Of a stretch of 64,000 nucleotides of DNA, positions 1 to 9,031 are shown in pieces. The position numbers and the translations under genes are program-made. A model generated the notes under the pieces. The model ran no database searches, was not told the DNA's origin, and was given only the letters and a program-made list of their open reading frames with translations. The stretch's first letter is position 1, and every line of letters begins with the position of its first letter. The stretch is from Marinoscillum sp049115815. Lineage in GTDB: Bacteria > Bacteroidota > Bacteroidia > Cytophagales > Cyclobacteriaceae. The stretch spans positions 1 to 64,000 of the forward strand of contig JAGDZO010000010.1 in assembly GCA_049115815.1 (NCBI GenBank), given 5' to 3'.

Positions 1-77
1 AATCTTTCACTTATAAATGTCATGGCAGCAAAGCTGCCAGTACTGGGTAGATAGTACTTAGAACATAGATATTAGAA

Positions 78-290
78 TCTCCTTTTACATGGAGACGGTT
101 ATTGCGGAACACGCAGAAGATGGGGGATGACCTCAGACTGTAGTGCGAGAAGTAACAGCCAACTATCAAAAGAGATAGTAAAGATTTTATGGTGATTATT
201 GCCGGCACGCGTAGTGGATGGGGTTCACCTCATTGTAATACGTAGCTGAAAATATTGACCAGTTATCTAAAGTGATAACAAAGAGCTTAT
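78..290 (+). repeat. Decayed 5S-like tandem repeats in the 23S-5S spacer
   Basis: Two degenerate units precede the intact 5S gene. Each has a short hairpin and then sequence resembling the 5' end of 5S. Hairpins: 78-82/91-95 (TCTCC/GGAGA), 162-167/174-179 (ACTATC/GATAGT) and 262-267/274-279 (GTTATC/GATAAC); the last belongs to the intact 5S. Positions 188-200 repeat 288-300 exactly (TATGGTGATTATT), and GATGGGGTTCACCTC near 218-232 matches GATGGGGTCCACCTC at 303-317. The 5S 3' half is missing from these units. A looser copy lies at about 97-150. The second and third hairpins keep their pairing through compensating changes at two base pairs. Confidence 0.6.
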
Positions 291-398
291 GGTGATTATT
301 GCGATGGGGTCCACCTCTTTCCATTCCGAACAGAGAAGTTAAGCCCATCAGCGCTGATGGTACTGCCGTAAAAGGTGGGAGAGTAAGTCGTCGCCAGT
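288..398 (+). rRNA. rrf: 5S ribosomal RNA
   Basis: The conserved 5S core is present: the loop-B/C stretch around 318-350 (CCATTCCGAACAGAGAAGTT, then AAGCCC) and the 3' part with GGTGGGAGAGTA. Helix I can form between TGGTGA at 290-295 and TCGCCA at 391-396 with one wobble pair. Length of about 110 nt is normal. It is the last gene of an rRNA operon whose 23S lies upstream of the window, and a terminator follows directly. Ends are approximate by a few bases. Confidence 0.93.
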
Positions 399-407
399 TT
401 TTAAACT

Positions 408-438
408 AAACCCTTATCATACCGATAGGGGTTTTTTT
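408..438 (+). terminator. Rho-independent terminator of the rRNA operon
   Basis: An 11-bp stem (AAACCCTTATC at 408-418 with GATAGGGGTTT at 424-434, one T-G wobble) with a 5-base loop is followed by a T-run. It lies 10 bp after the 5S gene. Confidence 0.85.
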
Positions 439-571
439 GTGTTTTTTGATGTCTCGAATATTCGTGGGCGTTAATTATTTCAAGCTGATTGAATCTACAA
501 TATACGTGTTACACGGTATTGACGAAATGTATTAATCTTTTGAGTTTTGTCTTACACTAACTAAACGTAAG

Positions 572-3340
572 ATGAAAGCCTGTTATTTTTTAATTATTCT
601 ATTCTTAGGATTTTCAACTTTTGGCCAAGATGGAGATTCTTATTTTGAGTCGTCGGACTATTACAATGCTTCAAGGTACTATGAGTTTGAAGTAAAAAAG
701 GACCCATCCAAATATCTCAATTTAGCCAAGAGCTATTTTGGATTGAAACAATTTGATAAGGCCATTAGGGCATTGGAAAAGTACAAGACTGCCTACTCCA
801 GTGCTGACGTTACCATGGCCAATCAACTAATCACCTTATTAAAAAGGGATGATGATGCTGTGGAGCTAAGGCCTGTAGAGGAAATAAACACATCAGATCA
901 CGAGTATTCTCCATTAATCTCCAAAGATGGACAAGTATTATACTTTGTAGGTTACGACCGGAGTGGTGGTAAAGGTGGAGAGGATATCTTTTACTCCAAT
1001 AGACAGGAAGATGGAAGCTGGGGAACACCAAAACCCTTTAACGCCTTCAATACAGATTCGCATGAAACTCTAAAGGCAATTTCATCAGACAATAATGCAG
1101 TGATTCTGTTTGGGAATTACCCAGGATCTTTCGGCTCTGGTGATTTGTTTTATTCGATTAACGTGGATGGGTCTTGGACAAGTCCATGCAACCTGGGAGG
1201 TGATATAAATACAGATGCTTGGGAATCACAGGCTAACTTATCTTCAGACGGTAGGTTCATGTTATTTGCGTCAAAGCGTGATGGGGCATTGGGAGAAGCA
1301 GATATCTATCTATCAGAGCTGACTGATGAGGGTTGGACAACACCGGTTAATCTTGGAAACACAATCAATACCGAATCCGATGAACGAACACCGTTTTTAG
1401 CAGGTGATGGTAAAACGTTGTATTTCTCTTCTGAGGGACATTTTGGATTTGGGAGCTATGACTTATTCGTCTCAAAGCGACTTGATGACTCATGGACAAA
1501 TTGGTCCGAACCGGTCAATATGGGAAAATATATAAATACACTTGGTGGAGACACTTATTTCTCTATACCTGAATCTGGATCTAGAGCATATATAGTAGGT
1601 TCTGGGGGTATAGAAACGAATGGATCTGATGATATTTTTGAATTCATCTTGCCTCCGAGTATTCGACCAGAAGCGTTGTTTAATGTATATGGAACGGTCT
1701 TGGATGAGAATGACTCTGCAGCAGCTGTGGTCATTAAATATTACAATATAGAAGACGGCAAAGAAGTCGCTAAAACCATTAGCGATGCACAATCCGGAGA
1801 GTATGCCGTGTCATTGCCATCCTACAAGAAATATCAAGTTGTCATTGATATGAAGGGTTTCTTGTACTACAGCGCAATTTTGGATTTGACTGATCCTTCT
1901 AAGTATTTTAAGAAGAGGAGTTTCGAAGAAATACTTGGTGATCAATATGACTTGCTGGTAGAGTCCAAGAGCAGAATTGACAAGAATTCAACTGATTTTG
2001 ACACCTACTTGGGTGCTGACGAAAATGCTGATATGATGGAGAATTTTGGCAATCTGCTGGACGTGTCATTGGGATATGATAAAGAGTCATTTGAGATTGA
2101 TAGGATACTAAAAGATGCTCGATACAAGTATTTAAGTGAGCTAGAGAATCAACGAGAAGTCATTCAGGACCATGATGTCACTAGGATAAAAGTAGGAGCC
2201 AAATTTGAGGTTAAGAATATCTTTTTTGATTTCGGTAAAGCCTCTCTTAGGGAAGATTCGAAAGAGGAACTTGATAAACTTTATGACATCATGAACAGAA
2301 GTGAAATCGTCATCGAGTTTGGTGGGCATTCAGATAATGTAGGATCAGATGAAGCTAATTTAAACCTCTCTCAAGAGCGTGTTAATTCCGTAAAGGATTA
2401 TCTCGTGAATAAAGGTATTAATGCAGAACGAATCGCCGCTGTGGGTTATGGGGAAAGTCAACCAATAGCTTCTAATGATACCGAAGAAGGTAGGCAGAAA
2501 AACAGACGTGTTGAGTTGAAGATTACAAGCCTGAGACTGCAACGCGAAGGAGCAGATGAAATCTCAGCGAACGAAGAATATGATGGCCTAAAGGATGAGT
2601 CGCTGTTGGCTGCTGGTAGTTCGGTTCAAGCAGATTTGTTGGAGAAATTCAGAAAAGCTGCTGAAGCAGGTGGTTTACCAAGTGGTTCCGATTGTAGCAA
2701 TGAAACCAATGATGTTTCTTATACCAATAACTCTACTCCAAAATCCACGAAATCGAGTAATAGTAATTTCAACTTTAGTGGATTTGATGAAGTGGATGAT
2801 TTGGATGACTATATTTTTAAAAGGTTTAATCCTTTTATTGGCACTTATGGCACGGCACCTTATGGAGGCTCGATGGGTGCTGGCGCGATCTTCGTGAAGG
2901 AGAGCAATTTTAGAGAAATAAGTTTGAGCTATAATTTCACCAACCCTGATGTCTATGATTGGTCAGCTCAAGCTCAGATATTATGGACGATAAACGCCGT
3001 ATCTCCGCTTCATCTTCATTATGGTGTTGAGTTGGGCATGATCGCTGGAGATTTCTTTAATGATAATCCGGATGTGGGGGAATACACAGGCTACTCATAT
3101 GTCAATATTCCAGTAGGTGCTAGGTATATTTTTGATGTGTCTGGTATAAAGTTCGGACCTGAGTTTATGATGAGTTTTCAGGGAGTGGCTACCGATGCGA
3201 TAAATGATGTCTATGGAGCAAAATCGAAATACACAAGATTTGGAGTAAATGCTAGATGGAAATTTGCACAAGGAGGGTTGTTCTTGAATCGAGGTGATTT
3301 TGTGAATTACTTTGGGTTTAGAGCCGGTCTAGCGTTATAA
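572..3340 (+). CDS. PorE-like envelope protein: TPR, PD40 propeller, CRD, OmpA, plus C-terminal barrel-like domain
   Basis: Secreted envelope protein of 922 aa with a signal peptide ending near residue 19. In order: TPR-like helices (about 22-85), PD40/WD40-like propeller repeats (about 100-345, with recurring SxDG and DIFYS/DLFVS motifs), a carboxypeptidase-regulatory-like beta domain (about 365-445) and an OmpA C-terminal peptidoglycan-binding domain (about 547-652, with FFDFGKASL, GHSDNVGS and NRRVEL). This order matches PorE, the T9SS component thought to anchor the machine to peptidoglycan, but paralogues with the same plan are common, so the T9SS role is inference. Unusually, about 270 residues follow the OmpA domain: a Ser/Asn-rich linker, then a region (about 745-922) rich in alternating aromatic and polar strands that looks like an outer-membrane beta-barrel and ends GFRAGLAL. 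Confidence 0.85.
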   Translation: MKACYFLIILFLGFSTFGQDGDSYFESSDYYNASRYYEFEVKKDPSKYLNLAKSYFGLKQFDKAIRALEKYKTAYSSADVTMANQLITLLKRDDDAVELRPVEEINTSDHEYSPLISKDGQVLYFVGYDRSGGKGGEDIFYSNRQEDGSWGTPKPFNAFNTDSHETLKAISSDNNAVILFGNYPGSFGSGDLFYSINVDGSWTSPCNLGGDINTDAWESQANLSSDGRFMLFASKRDGALGEADIYLSELTDEGWTTPVNLGNTINTESDERTPFLAGDGKTLYFSSEGHFGFGSYDLFVSKRLDDSWTNWSEPVNMGKYINTLGGDTYFSIPESGSRAYIVGSGGIETNGSDDIFEFILPPSIRPEALFNVYGTVLDENDSAAAVVIKYYNIEDGKEVAKTISDAQSGEYAVSLPSYKKYQVVIDMKGFLYYSAILDLTDPSKYFKKRSFEEILGDQYDLLVESKSRIDKNSTDFDTYLGADENADMMENFGNLLDVSLGYDKESFEIDRILKDARYKYLSELENQREVIQDHDVTRIKVGAKFEVKNIFFDFGKASLREDSKEELDKLYDIMNRSEIVIEFGGHSDNVGSDEANLNLSQERVNSVKDYLVNKGINAERIAAVGYGESQPIASNDTEEGRQKNRRVELKITSLRLQREGADEISANEEYDGLKDESLLAAGSSVQADLLEKFRKAAEAGGLPSGSDCSNETNDVSYTNNSTPKSTKSSNSNFNFSGFDEVDDLDDYIFKRFNPFIGTYGTAPYGGSMGAGAIFVKESNFREISLSYNFTNPDVYDWSAQAQILWTINAVSPLHLHYGVELGMIAGDFFNDNPDVGEYTGYSYVNIPVGARYIFDVSGIKFGPEFMMSFQGVATDAINDVYGAKSKYTRFGVNARWKFAQGGLFLNRGDFVNYFGFRAGLAL

Positions 3341-3361
3341 TAGCTTGTTAGCTGCTTAGAA

Positions 3362-3492
3362 GGGACTGTTTAAAAAGTAGTATTGCTTGTCAGGTTGAGC
3401 CTGTCGAAACCTTGGTTTGTAGATCACAGACGACATTTCGACAAGCTCAATGTGACTGTTCCTTCACATAAAGCAACTTTTGAGGCAGTCTC
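3362..3492 (+). repeat. 131-bp imperfect inverted-repeat element (MITE/REP-like)
   Basis: The whole 3341-3511 intergenic gap is built around a long imperfect palindrome. Outer arms: GGGACTGTTTAAAAAGT from 3362 against ACTTTTGAGGCAGTCTC ending at 3492. Inner arms: TTGAGCCTGTCGAAA at 3395-3409 against TTTCGACAAGCTCAA at 3436-3450, pairing with one wobble. It contains no coding sequence. The outer ends resemble terminal inverted repeats of Bacteroidota insertion sequences, so a non-autonomous element is plausible. It could also act as a terminator or RNA hairpin between the two flanking genes. Confidence 0.6.
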
Positions 3493-3511
3493 TTTTTGAC
3501 ATACCTGCATC

Positions 3512-6500
3512 ATGAAAAAGGTTTTACTTCTAGTTGTTATCTGCTTTGTTTTTATCCCTGATGGAAAAGCTCAAAGGAGTGTTTATCTAAAAGCTGTAGA
3601 TGACTATTACAACTTTCAGTATACCAGTGCAATTGCAGGTTTTCAAAAGACAATTGCCGATAACAAAGCGATTGATCAAAAACAGCTGATCAAATCATAT
3701 TACTACCTATCCATGTCTTGTTTTGAATTGGATAAGGTGGAAGAGGCATTAGATTATTTATTTGAAGGCTCAGGGTTAGCTATTGAAAAATACGGTGAAG
3801 AATCTTCAGAATCTGCCGATTTCTATACAGGATATGGGAAACTGTACCATTACAATGGAAGCTACGATACAGCGAAATTATTCTATCAGTCCGCCTTGGA
3901 GCTGAAAGAAAAGTCAAACGAACCTGAAGTTATTGGAGAGATCTATGCAAACCTTGGATATGCATGCGACTATAAAGGAGAGTTTGATTCAGCGCTCATT
4001 TACTATAAGGAAGCGGCTACATATTTAGAGAAGTCCTTAGGTATTTATCACACTTATACTGATTGGGTTTATGCATCCATGCCTTATGTAGCGAGTAATG
4101 CCGGTAACTATGTGGCAGAGGTGGATGCTGCTAAGAAAAGCTTGGAAATAAAAGTCAAACTATGGGGCGAGGGAACTGAGGATCATTGGCTTGGCATGCA
4201 AGCTCTTATGATAGCATACGAACATAGTGGAGATGGTGCGAAGCAGAAGGAATGGGCAGAAAAACTACTACCACTTACAGCAAAACTATACGGGGATAAG
4301 AGCGAGGAATACGCCCTCAAACTATCTCAGCTAGGTAATGCTTACGCAGCAATAAATAGAACCGATGAGGCAAAATCTTTCAATATTAAAGGCTATGAGT
4401 TGATGAAAAAATTGAAAGGAGAAAAGTCTCCAGCAACACTCAATTTGCTGAGGAATATAGGAAATGTCCTTTATGATGGAGGTAGATACTTGGATGCCAA
4501 AACTTACTATAATGATCACTTATCGAAGCAATTGAAATTGAATGGTAAAAGCAGTCCTGAGCTAATTCAACCGTATGAAGACATGGCTCAGGTTCATGAA
4601 AATCTGGGAGAGTTTGAGGTTGCAATGGACTATTATTTGAAAGCGAAGGAACTTAAGAAAGGAGATTTACTGAATCTATTGCCTAAGTCACTAATCTCCA
4701 TCGCTAGGATAGAAGACGCTCAAGGTAAAGATGCACAGGCATTAGAGAGTCTTGATGATGCCATCCTGGCCAATTTGAAGTACAACAATGGAGACTTGGC
4801 CACCGAAGCATTTATCGAGAATAATATAGGAACCATTTATAATCAACTCGGAAAGTATGAGAAAGCGCTTGAATACCTGAATGAAAGTTTGGAGGCCAGA
4901 TTAGAATTATTTGGAGAGCAATCAAAAGAGGTAGCCCAAACGCTAACGAATATTGCTAATGTATATCAAAATCAGGGCTTGTTTAAGCAAGCACTAAGCC
5001 TTCATTTGCAAGTAATGTCAGCGGAAGAAGAGATGTATGGGATGTATCATCCTGAAGTAGCGCTGACCTTGGTAAACTTAGGGAATGCTTATGCTCAAAA
5101 TGGACAATACAGAGAGGAAATCGCTGCACTGAAAAGAGCAGAACGAATCCAAAGGAAAGCTAATGGTGAGAAGCATGAAGGTCTTGTGAGTGTCTATCAC
5201 AATTTGGCAACTGCCTATGTGAATTTGGTTGATTATAGATCAGCCCTCGAGTATTCGCAAAAGCATAAAGAATTGGTAAACCTTCTATTTGGTAATGTGT
5301 CTGAGCAGATGGGAGACAATCTAAATACATTAGGCATGATCAAACATGGAATGGGGTATACCTCTGAGGCATTTAGTTTGTACAAGGATGCGTTACGTAT
5401 TTTTCAGACGATGGAGCCTCAAAACGCCATAGATTTAGCCACGGTATACAACAACTTAGGAGTATCCTATCTGGACTTTCAGGAATACACTCAGGCAGAA
5501 GAATATTTGACAGAGTCAATTCGTCAATATTTAGAGGTATTTGATGAAAATCACCCCCAGGTCATCACTACCAAAATGAATTTGGGACTGGTAGAATATG
5601 GTAAGTCAAATTACCCGAAGGCAATAGATATCTTCAATAGTACATTGGGAACGGGACTAAATGTAGAGATGAATGATAGCTTACTTGTGGCAACCATTTA
5701 TCAAAATAGAGCATTGGCTGAACTAATGAATGATGAAATGGAGGCCTCTCTCCATTCAACTAACAAAGCGCTTGAAATCAGAGAGCGGATTTTGGGTGTC
5801 TCTAATCCTTTGGTTACAGAACTTCTGATAAACTCCGGAAACTTATACCTGAAGCAAGATCAGACTGAAAAGGCGATCAGCTATTTTGAAAAGGCAAGTC
5901 GACAATTGACAAAAGAGGAAACTGCAAGGAACTCTCTAGCCTTGATCAAACTCTACTTGAGTCTAGCTGCTGCTGAAACTATGCGTGGTGATCTTGATCA
6001 AGCAGAAAAATATGTTCAGCTTTCAATTGAGACGAATATACGTGATGAATCTGTGGAAAATAGTGTGCTGTATTTTATCGGTCAAGTTCAATTAGTGGAC
6101 TTGGCCTATTTGCAGTTTCTCGAAACTGGAGAGCCAAGGTCATTGGATAAAGCCAGCCAAATGCTCAAGTTGGCAGATAGGGAATTGATCAAAGCTGAGC
6201 AGGACATTTTGAACGATACAGATCGCTTAGAATTTGGAGTTTGGAAAAGTTTGATGACCAATGTGGGAATCAAGAATGCACTCGCCAAGTATCAACTAAG
6301 TGGAAATCCTGAAGATAAGGAAGAGGCCTTTTACTATGCCGAACGTTCTAAGTCTAACGTCTTAATCAGTGCTCTTAAGGAGAGCAAAGTGAACAATATG
6401 GCTGGGGTAGACGCACAACTCTTGCTTAGGGATCGCGAGCTGAAATTGGCCATTCAAAGAATTAAGGAAGAGCTGTTCAAAGGAGAGGCTAAAATGGAGC

Positions 6501-7762
6501 AAGATCAAGTCAAAGTACTTTCGGATCAATTATTTGATTTAAAGAGGGAGCAGGAAGACGTGTTGGCTCAGCTAAGGAGCAATAAAAAGTACTTGAAACT
6601 GCATGAGCACCTCGAAATCGCCACTGTTCAAGATATTCAGAAGGGATTGCGCGAGAATCAGGCTATTGTAGAGTTCGCGGCAAGTGATTCGACGCTGCAT
6701 ATTTTTGTGATTACCAGAGACTCATACGAGGTGTTCTCCAAAAAGTACGAAGAACGTTTTGATCAGATGATCACGGCTATTAGAAATGCCATCATCTTTA
6801 AATCAAATAGCGCCGTAGATTTCGTAGGAGAAAAGCTATATCAATTAGCATTGAGCGATGTTGAAGATCATTTTAGAGAAAATGACTACAATGTGGATGA
6901 TCTTACGATCATTCCTGAAGGACCATTTAACTATTTCCCATTTGAGTCCCTCAGAAGAAACGGGAAGTATCTGATAGAGGATTATGATATCCATTATCAA
7001 TATTCGATGACCTTGGCAGATGTGGTAGAGAACTCTGCTGATACCCGACAAAACAATTCATTGCTTGCCTTCGCACCTGTCTTCTCTGATCCAAGCAATA
7101 ATACACTGACAAGTGGAGCTCGTGATGTGTTCACTGCCGCAAGATCTATTAGTTCGGAAGATATGAGAGGCTTTAGCAGAAATGGAGTATCCATTTCGGC
7201 ACTTCCGGGCACGAAATTAGAAGTGGATGAAATCGACGCATTGGTGGAAGAAAAGGGATTTCTTTCTGAGACTTACTTGTTTGAAAATGCCAAAGAAGAG
7301 GTTATTAAATCAGGCGTGCTCAAAGATTATCAGTATGTGCATTTTGCTACTCATGGATTTGTGAATGAGGCTGTTCCTGCATACTCTGGTGTATTTCTAA
7401 GTCAAGATGAAGCGTCTGAGGAAGATTGTATTTTGTTTGCTTCTGAGATTTACAATCTGGAAATAGATGCCGATCTGGTCACGCTTAGTGCCTGTGAAAC
7501 CGGCCTGGGTAAGTTTTCTTATGGTGAAGGAATCGTAGGGCTGACCAGAGCATTTTTGTTTGCTGGAGCTAAGAACTTACTTGTATCGCAATGGAAGGTT
7601 AGCGATGCAAGTACCGCAAAGATGATGGTTGATTTCTATGATCATATATTGGCAGGTAAATCAAAAGCTACAGCTCTCAGAGAAGCAAAATTGACATTGA
7701 TCAAGAGCTCCGAATTTAGTGAACCTTATTATTGGGCACCTTTTGTATTGATTGGGGAGTAA
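3512..7762 (+). CDS. Secreted TPR-repeat protein with C-terminal CHAT protease domain
   Basis: 1416 aa with a signal peptide (cleavage near residue 20). Residues of about 30-900 are a long array of TPR/Kinesin-light-chain-like repeats (many copies of A..Y...G.Y..A and LGNAYA/NLGVSYL patterns). The C-terminal third (about 1080-1416) is a CHAT domain, the caspase-like fold found with TPRs. The expected catalytic dyad is present: His1281 in HFATHG and Cys1328 in SACETG, followed by the conserved GxxGLTRAFLFAGA and WKVSD segments. CHAT proteins are clan CD peptidases, and some (separase-like, TPR-CHAT) act in regulated proteolysis. The signal peptide places this one outside the cytoplasm; its substrate is unknown. 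It sits downstream of the PorE-like gene, separated by the inverted-repeat element. Confidence 0.9.
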   Translation: MKKVLLLVVICFVFIPDGKAQRSVYLKAVDDYYNFQYTSAIAGFQKTIADNKAIDQKQLIKSYYYLSMSCFELDKVEEALDYLFEGSGLAIEKYGEESSESADFYTGYGKLYHYNGSYDTAKLFYQSALELKEKSNEPEVIGEIYANLGYACDYKGEFDSALIYYKEAATYLEKSLGIYHTYTDWVYASMPYVASNAGNYVAEVDAAKKSLEIKVKLWGEGTEDHWLGMQALMIAYEHSGDGAKQKEWAEKLLPLTAKLYGDKSEEYALKLSQLGNAYAAINRTDEAKSFNIKGYELMKKLKGEKSPATLNLLRNIGNVLYDGGRYLDAKTYYNDHLSKQLKLNGKSSPELIQPYEDMAQVHENLGEFEVAMDYYLKAKELKKGDLLNLLPKSLISIARIEDAQGKDAQALESLDDAILANLKYNNGDLATEAFIENNIGTIYNQLGKYEKALEYLNESLEARLELFGEQSKEVAQTLTNIANVYQNQGLFKQALSLHLQVMSAEEEMYGMYHPEVALTLVNLGNAYAQNGQYREEIAALKRAERIQRKANGEKHEGLVSVYHNLATAYVNLVDYRSALEYSQKHKELVNLLFGNVSEQMGDNLNTLGMIKHGMGYTSEAFSLYKDALRIFQTMEPQNAIDLATVYNNLGVSYLDFQEYTQAEEYLTESIRQYLEVFDENHPQVITTKMNLGLVEYGKSNYPKAIDIFNSTLGTGLNVEMNDSLLVATIYQNRALAELMNDEMEASLHSTNKALEIRERILGVSNPLVTELLINSGNLYLKQDQTEKAISYFEKASRQLTKEETARNSLALIKLYLSLAAAETMRGDLDQAEKYVQLSIETNIRDESVENSVLYFIGQVQLVDLAYLQFLETGEPRSLDKASQMLKLADRELIKAEQDILNDTDRLEFGVWKSLMTNVGIKNALAKYQLSGNPEDKEEAFYYAERSKSNVLISALKESKVNNMAGVDAQLLLRDRELKLAIQRIKEELFKGEAKMEQDQVKVLSDQLFDLKREQEDVLAQLRSNKKYLKLHEHLEIATVQDIQKGLRENQAIVEFAASDSTLHIFVITRDSYEVFSKKYEERFDQMITAIRNAIIFKSNSAVDFVGEKLYQLALSDVEDHFRENDYNVDDLTIIPEGPFNYFPFESLRRNGKYLIEDYDIHYQYSMTLADVVENSADTRQNNSLLAFAPVFSDPSNNTLTSGARDVFTAARSISSEDMRGFSRNGVSISALPGTKLEVDEIDALVEEKGFLSETYLFENAKEEVIKSGVLKDYQYVHFATHGFVNEAVPAYSGVFLSQDEASEEDCILFASEIYNLEIDADLVTLSACETGLGKFSYGEGIVGLTRAFLFAGAKNLLVSQWKVSDASTAKMMVDFYDHILAGKSKATALREAKLTLIKSSEFSEPYYWAPFVLIGE

Positions 7763-7794
7763 CTTCTCACCTCTGCTTTTTCTATGTTTGCAGG

Positions 7795-8373
7795 ATGTCT
7801 TATAGTCAGATCGAAAGCATTTTTGAGTCTTTTCAACCATTATCAGCGGTGGAAAAGGAAAATATTCGCAAGGCATTTATCCCAGTTTTTTTTGATAAAA
7901 AGCAGAAAATGCTAGAATATCAGAGGGTGGCAGATCACTTCTTTTTTATCAATTCGGGTTTGGCAAGACTATACGGCTACAAAGATGGTGAGGAGAAGAC
8001 TTTATTCTTTTTTAAGGAAAATATGATTGCAGGGTCTATGGATAGCTACATAGATCAGAAACCAAATAGTCTGATACTAGAAAGCATAGAACCAATCAAG
8101 GCTTTGATGATAAGTAGGGAGGCGATTGACCAAGTGCTAGGAAGTTCTTTGGCGATGACCAAAGTAGGGTTAAGGCTTACCCAAATTCGCCTGCAATATC
8201 TATTGAGCTTCTATGCTTCGTTTGTGCTTGACAGCCCAGAGGAGCGCTATTTAAAATTTCTCAAAGAGTCGGGAGATTTGGCAGGTCGTGTCCCACAGCA
8301 TATGATTGCTTCCTTTTTAGGCATTACTTCAGTATCACTAAGTAGGATTAGGAAAAGAATAACAAAGAACTAA
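7795..8373 (+). CDS. Crp/Fnr-family transcriptional regulator
   Basis: 192 aa from the ATG at 7795, preceded by GCAGG. An earlier in-frame ATG at 7732 lies inside the previous gene and adds residues unlike the family. It has an N-terminal cyclic-nucleotide-binding-like beta-roll (about 25-115, including the YKDGEEKTLFFF segment) and a C-terminal helix-turn-helix (about 160-190, QHMIASFLGITSVSLSRIRKR). Bacteroidota members of this type usually lack a recognised ligand, so cAMP binding should not be assumed. The next gene, 67 bp downstream on the same strand, is a possible target or operon partner. Confidence 0.88.
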   Translation: MSYSQIESIFESFQPLSAVEKENIRKAFIPVFFDKKQKMLEYQRVADHFFFINSGLARLYGYKDGEEKTLFFFKENMIAGSMDSYIDQKPNSLILESIEPIKALMISREAIDQVLGSSLAMTKVGLRLTQIRLQYLLSFYASFVLDSPEERYLKFLKESGDLAGRVPQHMIASFLGITSVSLSRIRKRITKN

Positions 8374-8440
8374 TTTCTTATCTTTTGTTAACGATTTAGC
8401 GATCAGCCTTTCTGGAACTTTACCTCATAATATATCAATT

Positions 8441-8956
8441 ATGAGAACTCTATTAACGTTAACGCTACTAACTCCTTTAATCATGGCTTATTCACAATCT
8501 GACAAAACCATTACTACAGAAATAGAAATCGAAGGTTCACTTGCCGAAGTTTGGGAGGTACTTGTAGACCTAGAAAAGTGGGAGCGTTGGAATCCATTCA
8601 TTATCCAATGCGAAGGACAACCCATCCAAGGATCGAAAATCAAGAACACGATGATTTCAGGGGGAAAGAAAATGGTTTTTAAACCGAGAGTCCAAGTGGT
8701 TCAAAAACAGAAGGAATTTACCTGGGTAGGGCACCTGTATATACCAGGCTTATTTGATGGTCGTCACAGATTTCTAATAAAAGAAGTTGGCCCAAGCAGG
8801 GTCTTACTTACACAGGATGAGCAGTTTAGCGGACTTTTGTCTGGGATTATACTTCGTAAAATCGGAGAGGATACTATTGCTAGTTTTGAGAAAATGAATG
8901 AAGCATTAAAAGCTGAAGTTGAGAGAAGAAGAGGTGAGTCATCTATTCACCCTTAA
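8441..8956 (+). CDS. SRPBCC-fold protein (polyketide cyclase/dehydrase-like) with N-terminal signal segment
   Basis: 171 aa. The first 18 residues form a hydrophobic leader ending in AYSQ. The rest matches the SRPBCC/START-like fold: TTEIEIEGSLAEVWEVLVDLEKWERWNPFI at the start is the family signature (beta strand, then VW..L.D...W..WNPF), and a long C-terminal helix closes the fold (FEKMNEALKAEVERR). These proteins bind hydrophobic ligands; nothing in the sequence shows which. An exported SRPBCC protein is uncommon, so the leader may instead be an artefact of a too-early start. Confidence 0.8.
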   Translation: MRTLLTLTLLTPLIMAYSQSDKTITTEIEIEGSLAEVWEVLVDLEKWERWNPFIIQCEGQPIQGSKIKNTMISGGKKMVFKPRVQVVQKQKEFTWVGHLYIPGLFDGRHRFLIKEVGPSRVLLTQDEQFSGLLSGIILRKIGEDTIASFEKMNEALKAEVERRRGESSIHP

Positions 8957-8980
8957 TCACCGCCAGATCCTTAAAACGAC

Positions 8981-9013
8981 AAAAGCCATCTCGCAGAGAT
9001 GGCTTTTGGTTTA
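8981..9013. terminator. Bidirectional terminator between convergent genes
   Basis: A perfect 12-bp stem, AAAAGCCATCTC (8981-8992) with GAGATGGCTTTT (8996-9007), has a 3-base loop and A and T runs on both sides. It serves the SRPBCC gene on the plus strand and floA on the minus strand. Confidence 0.88.
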
Positions 9014-9031
9014 CTAAAAGTTGAAGGGTGT

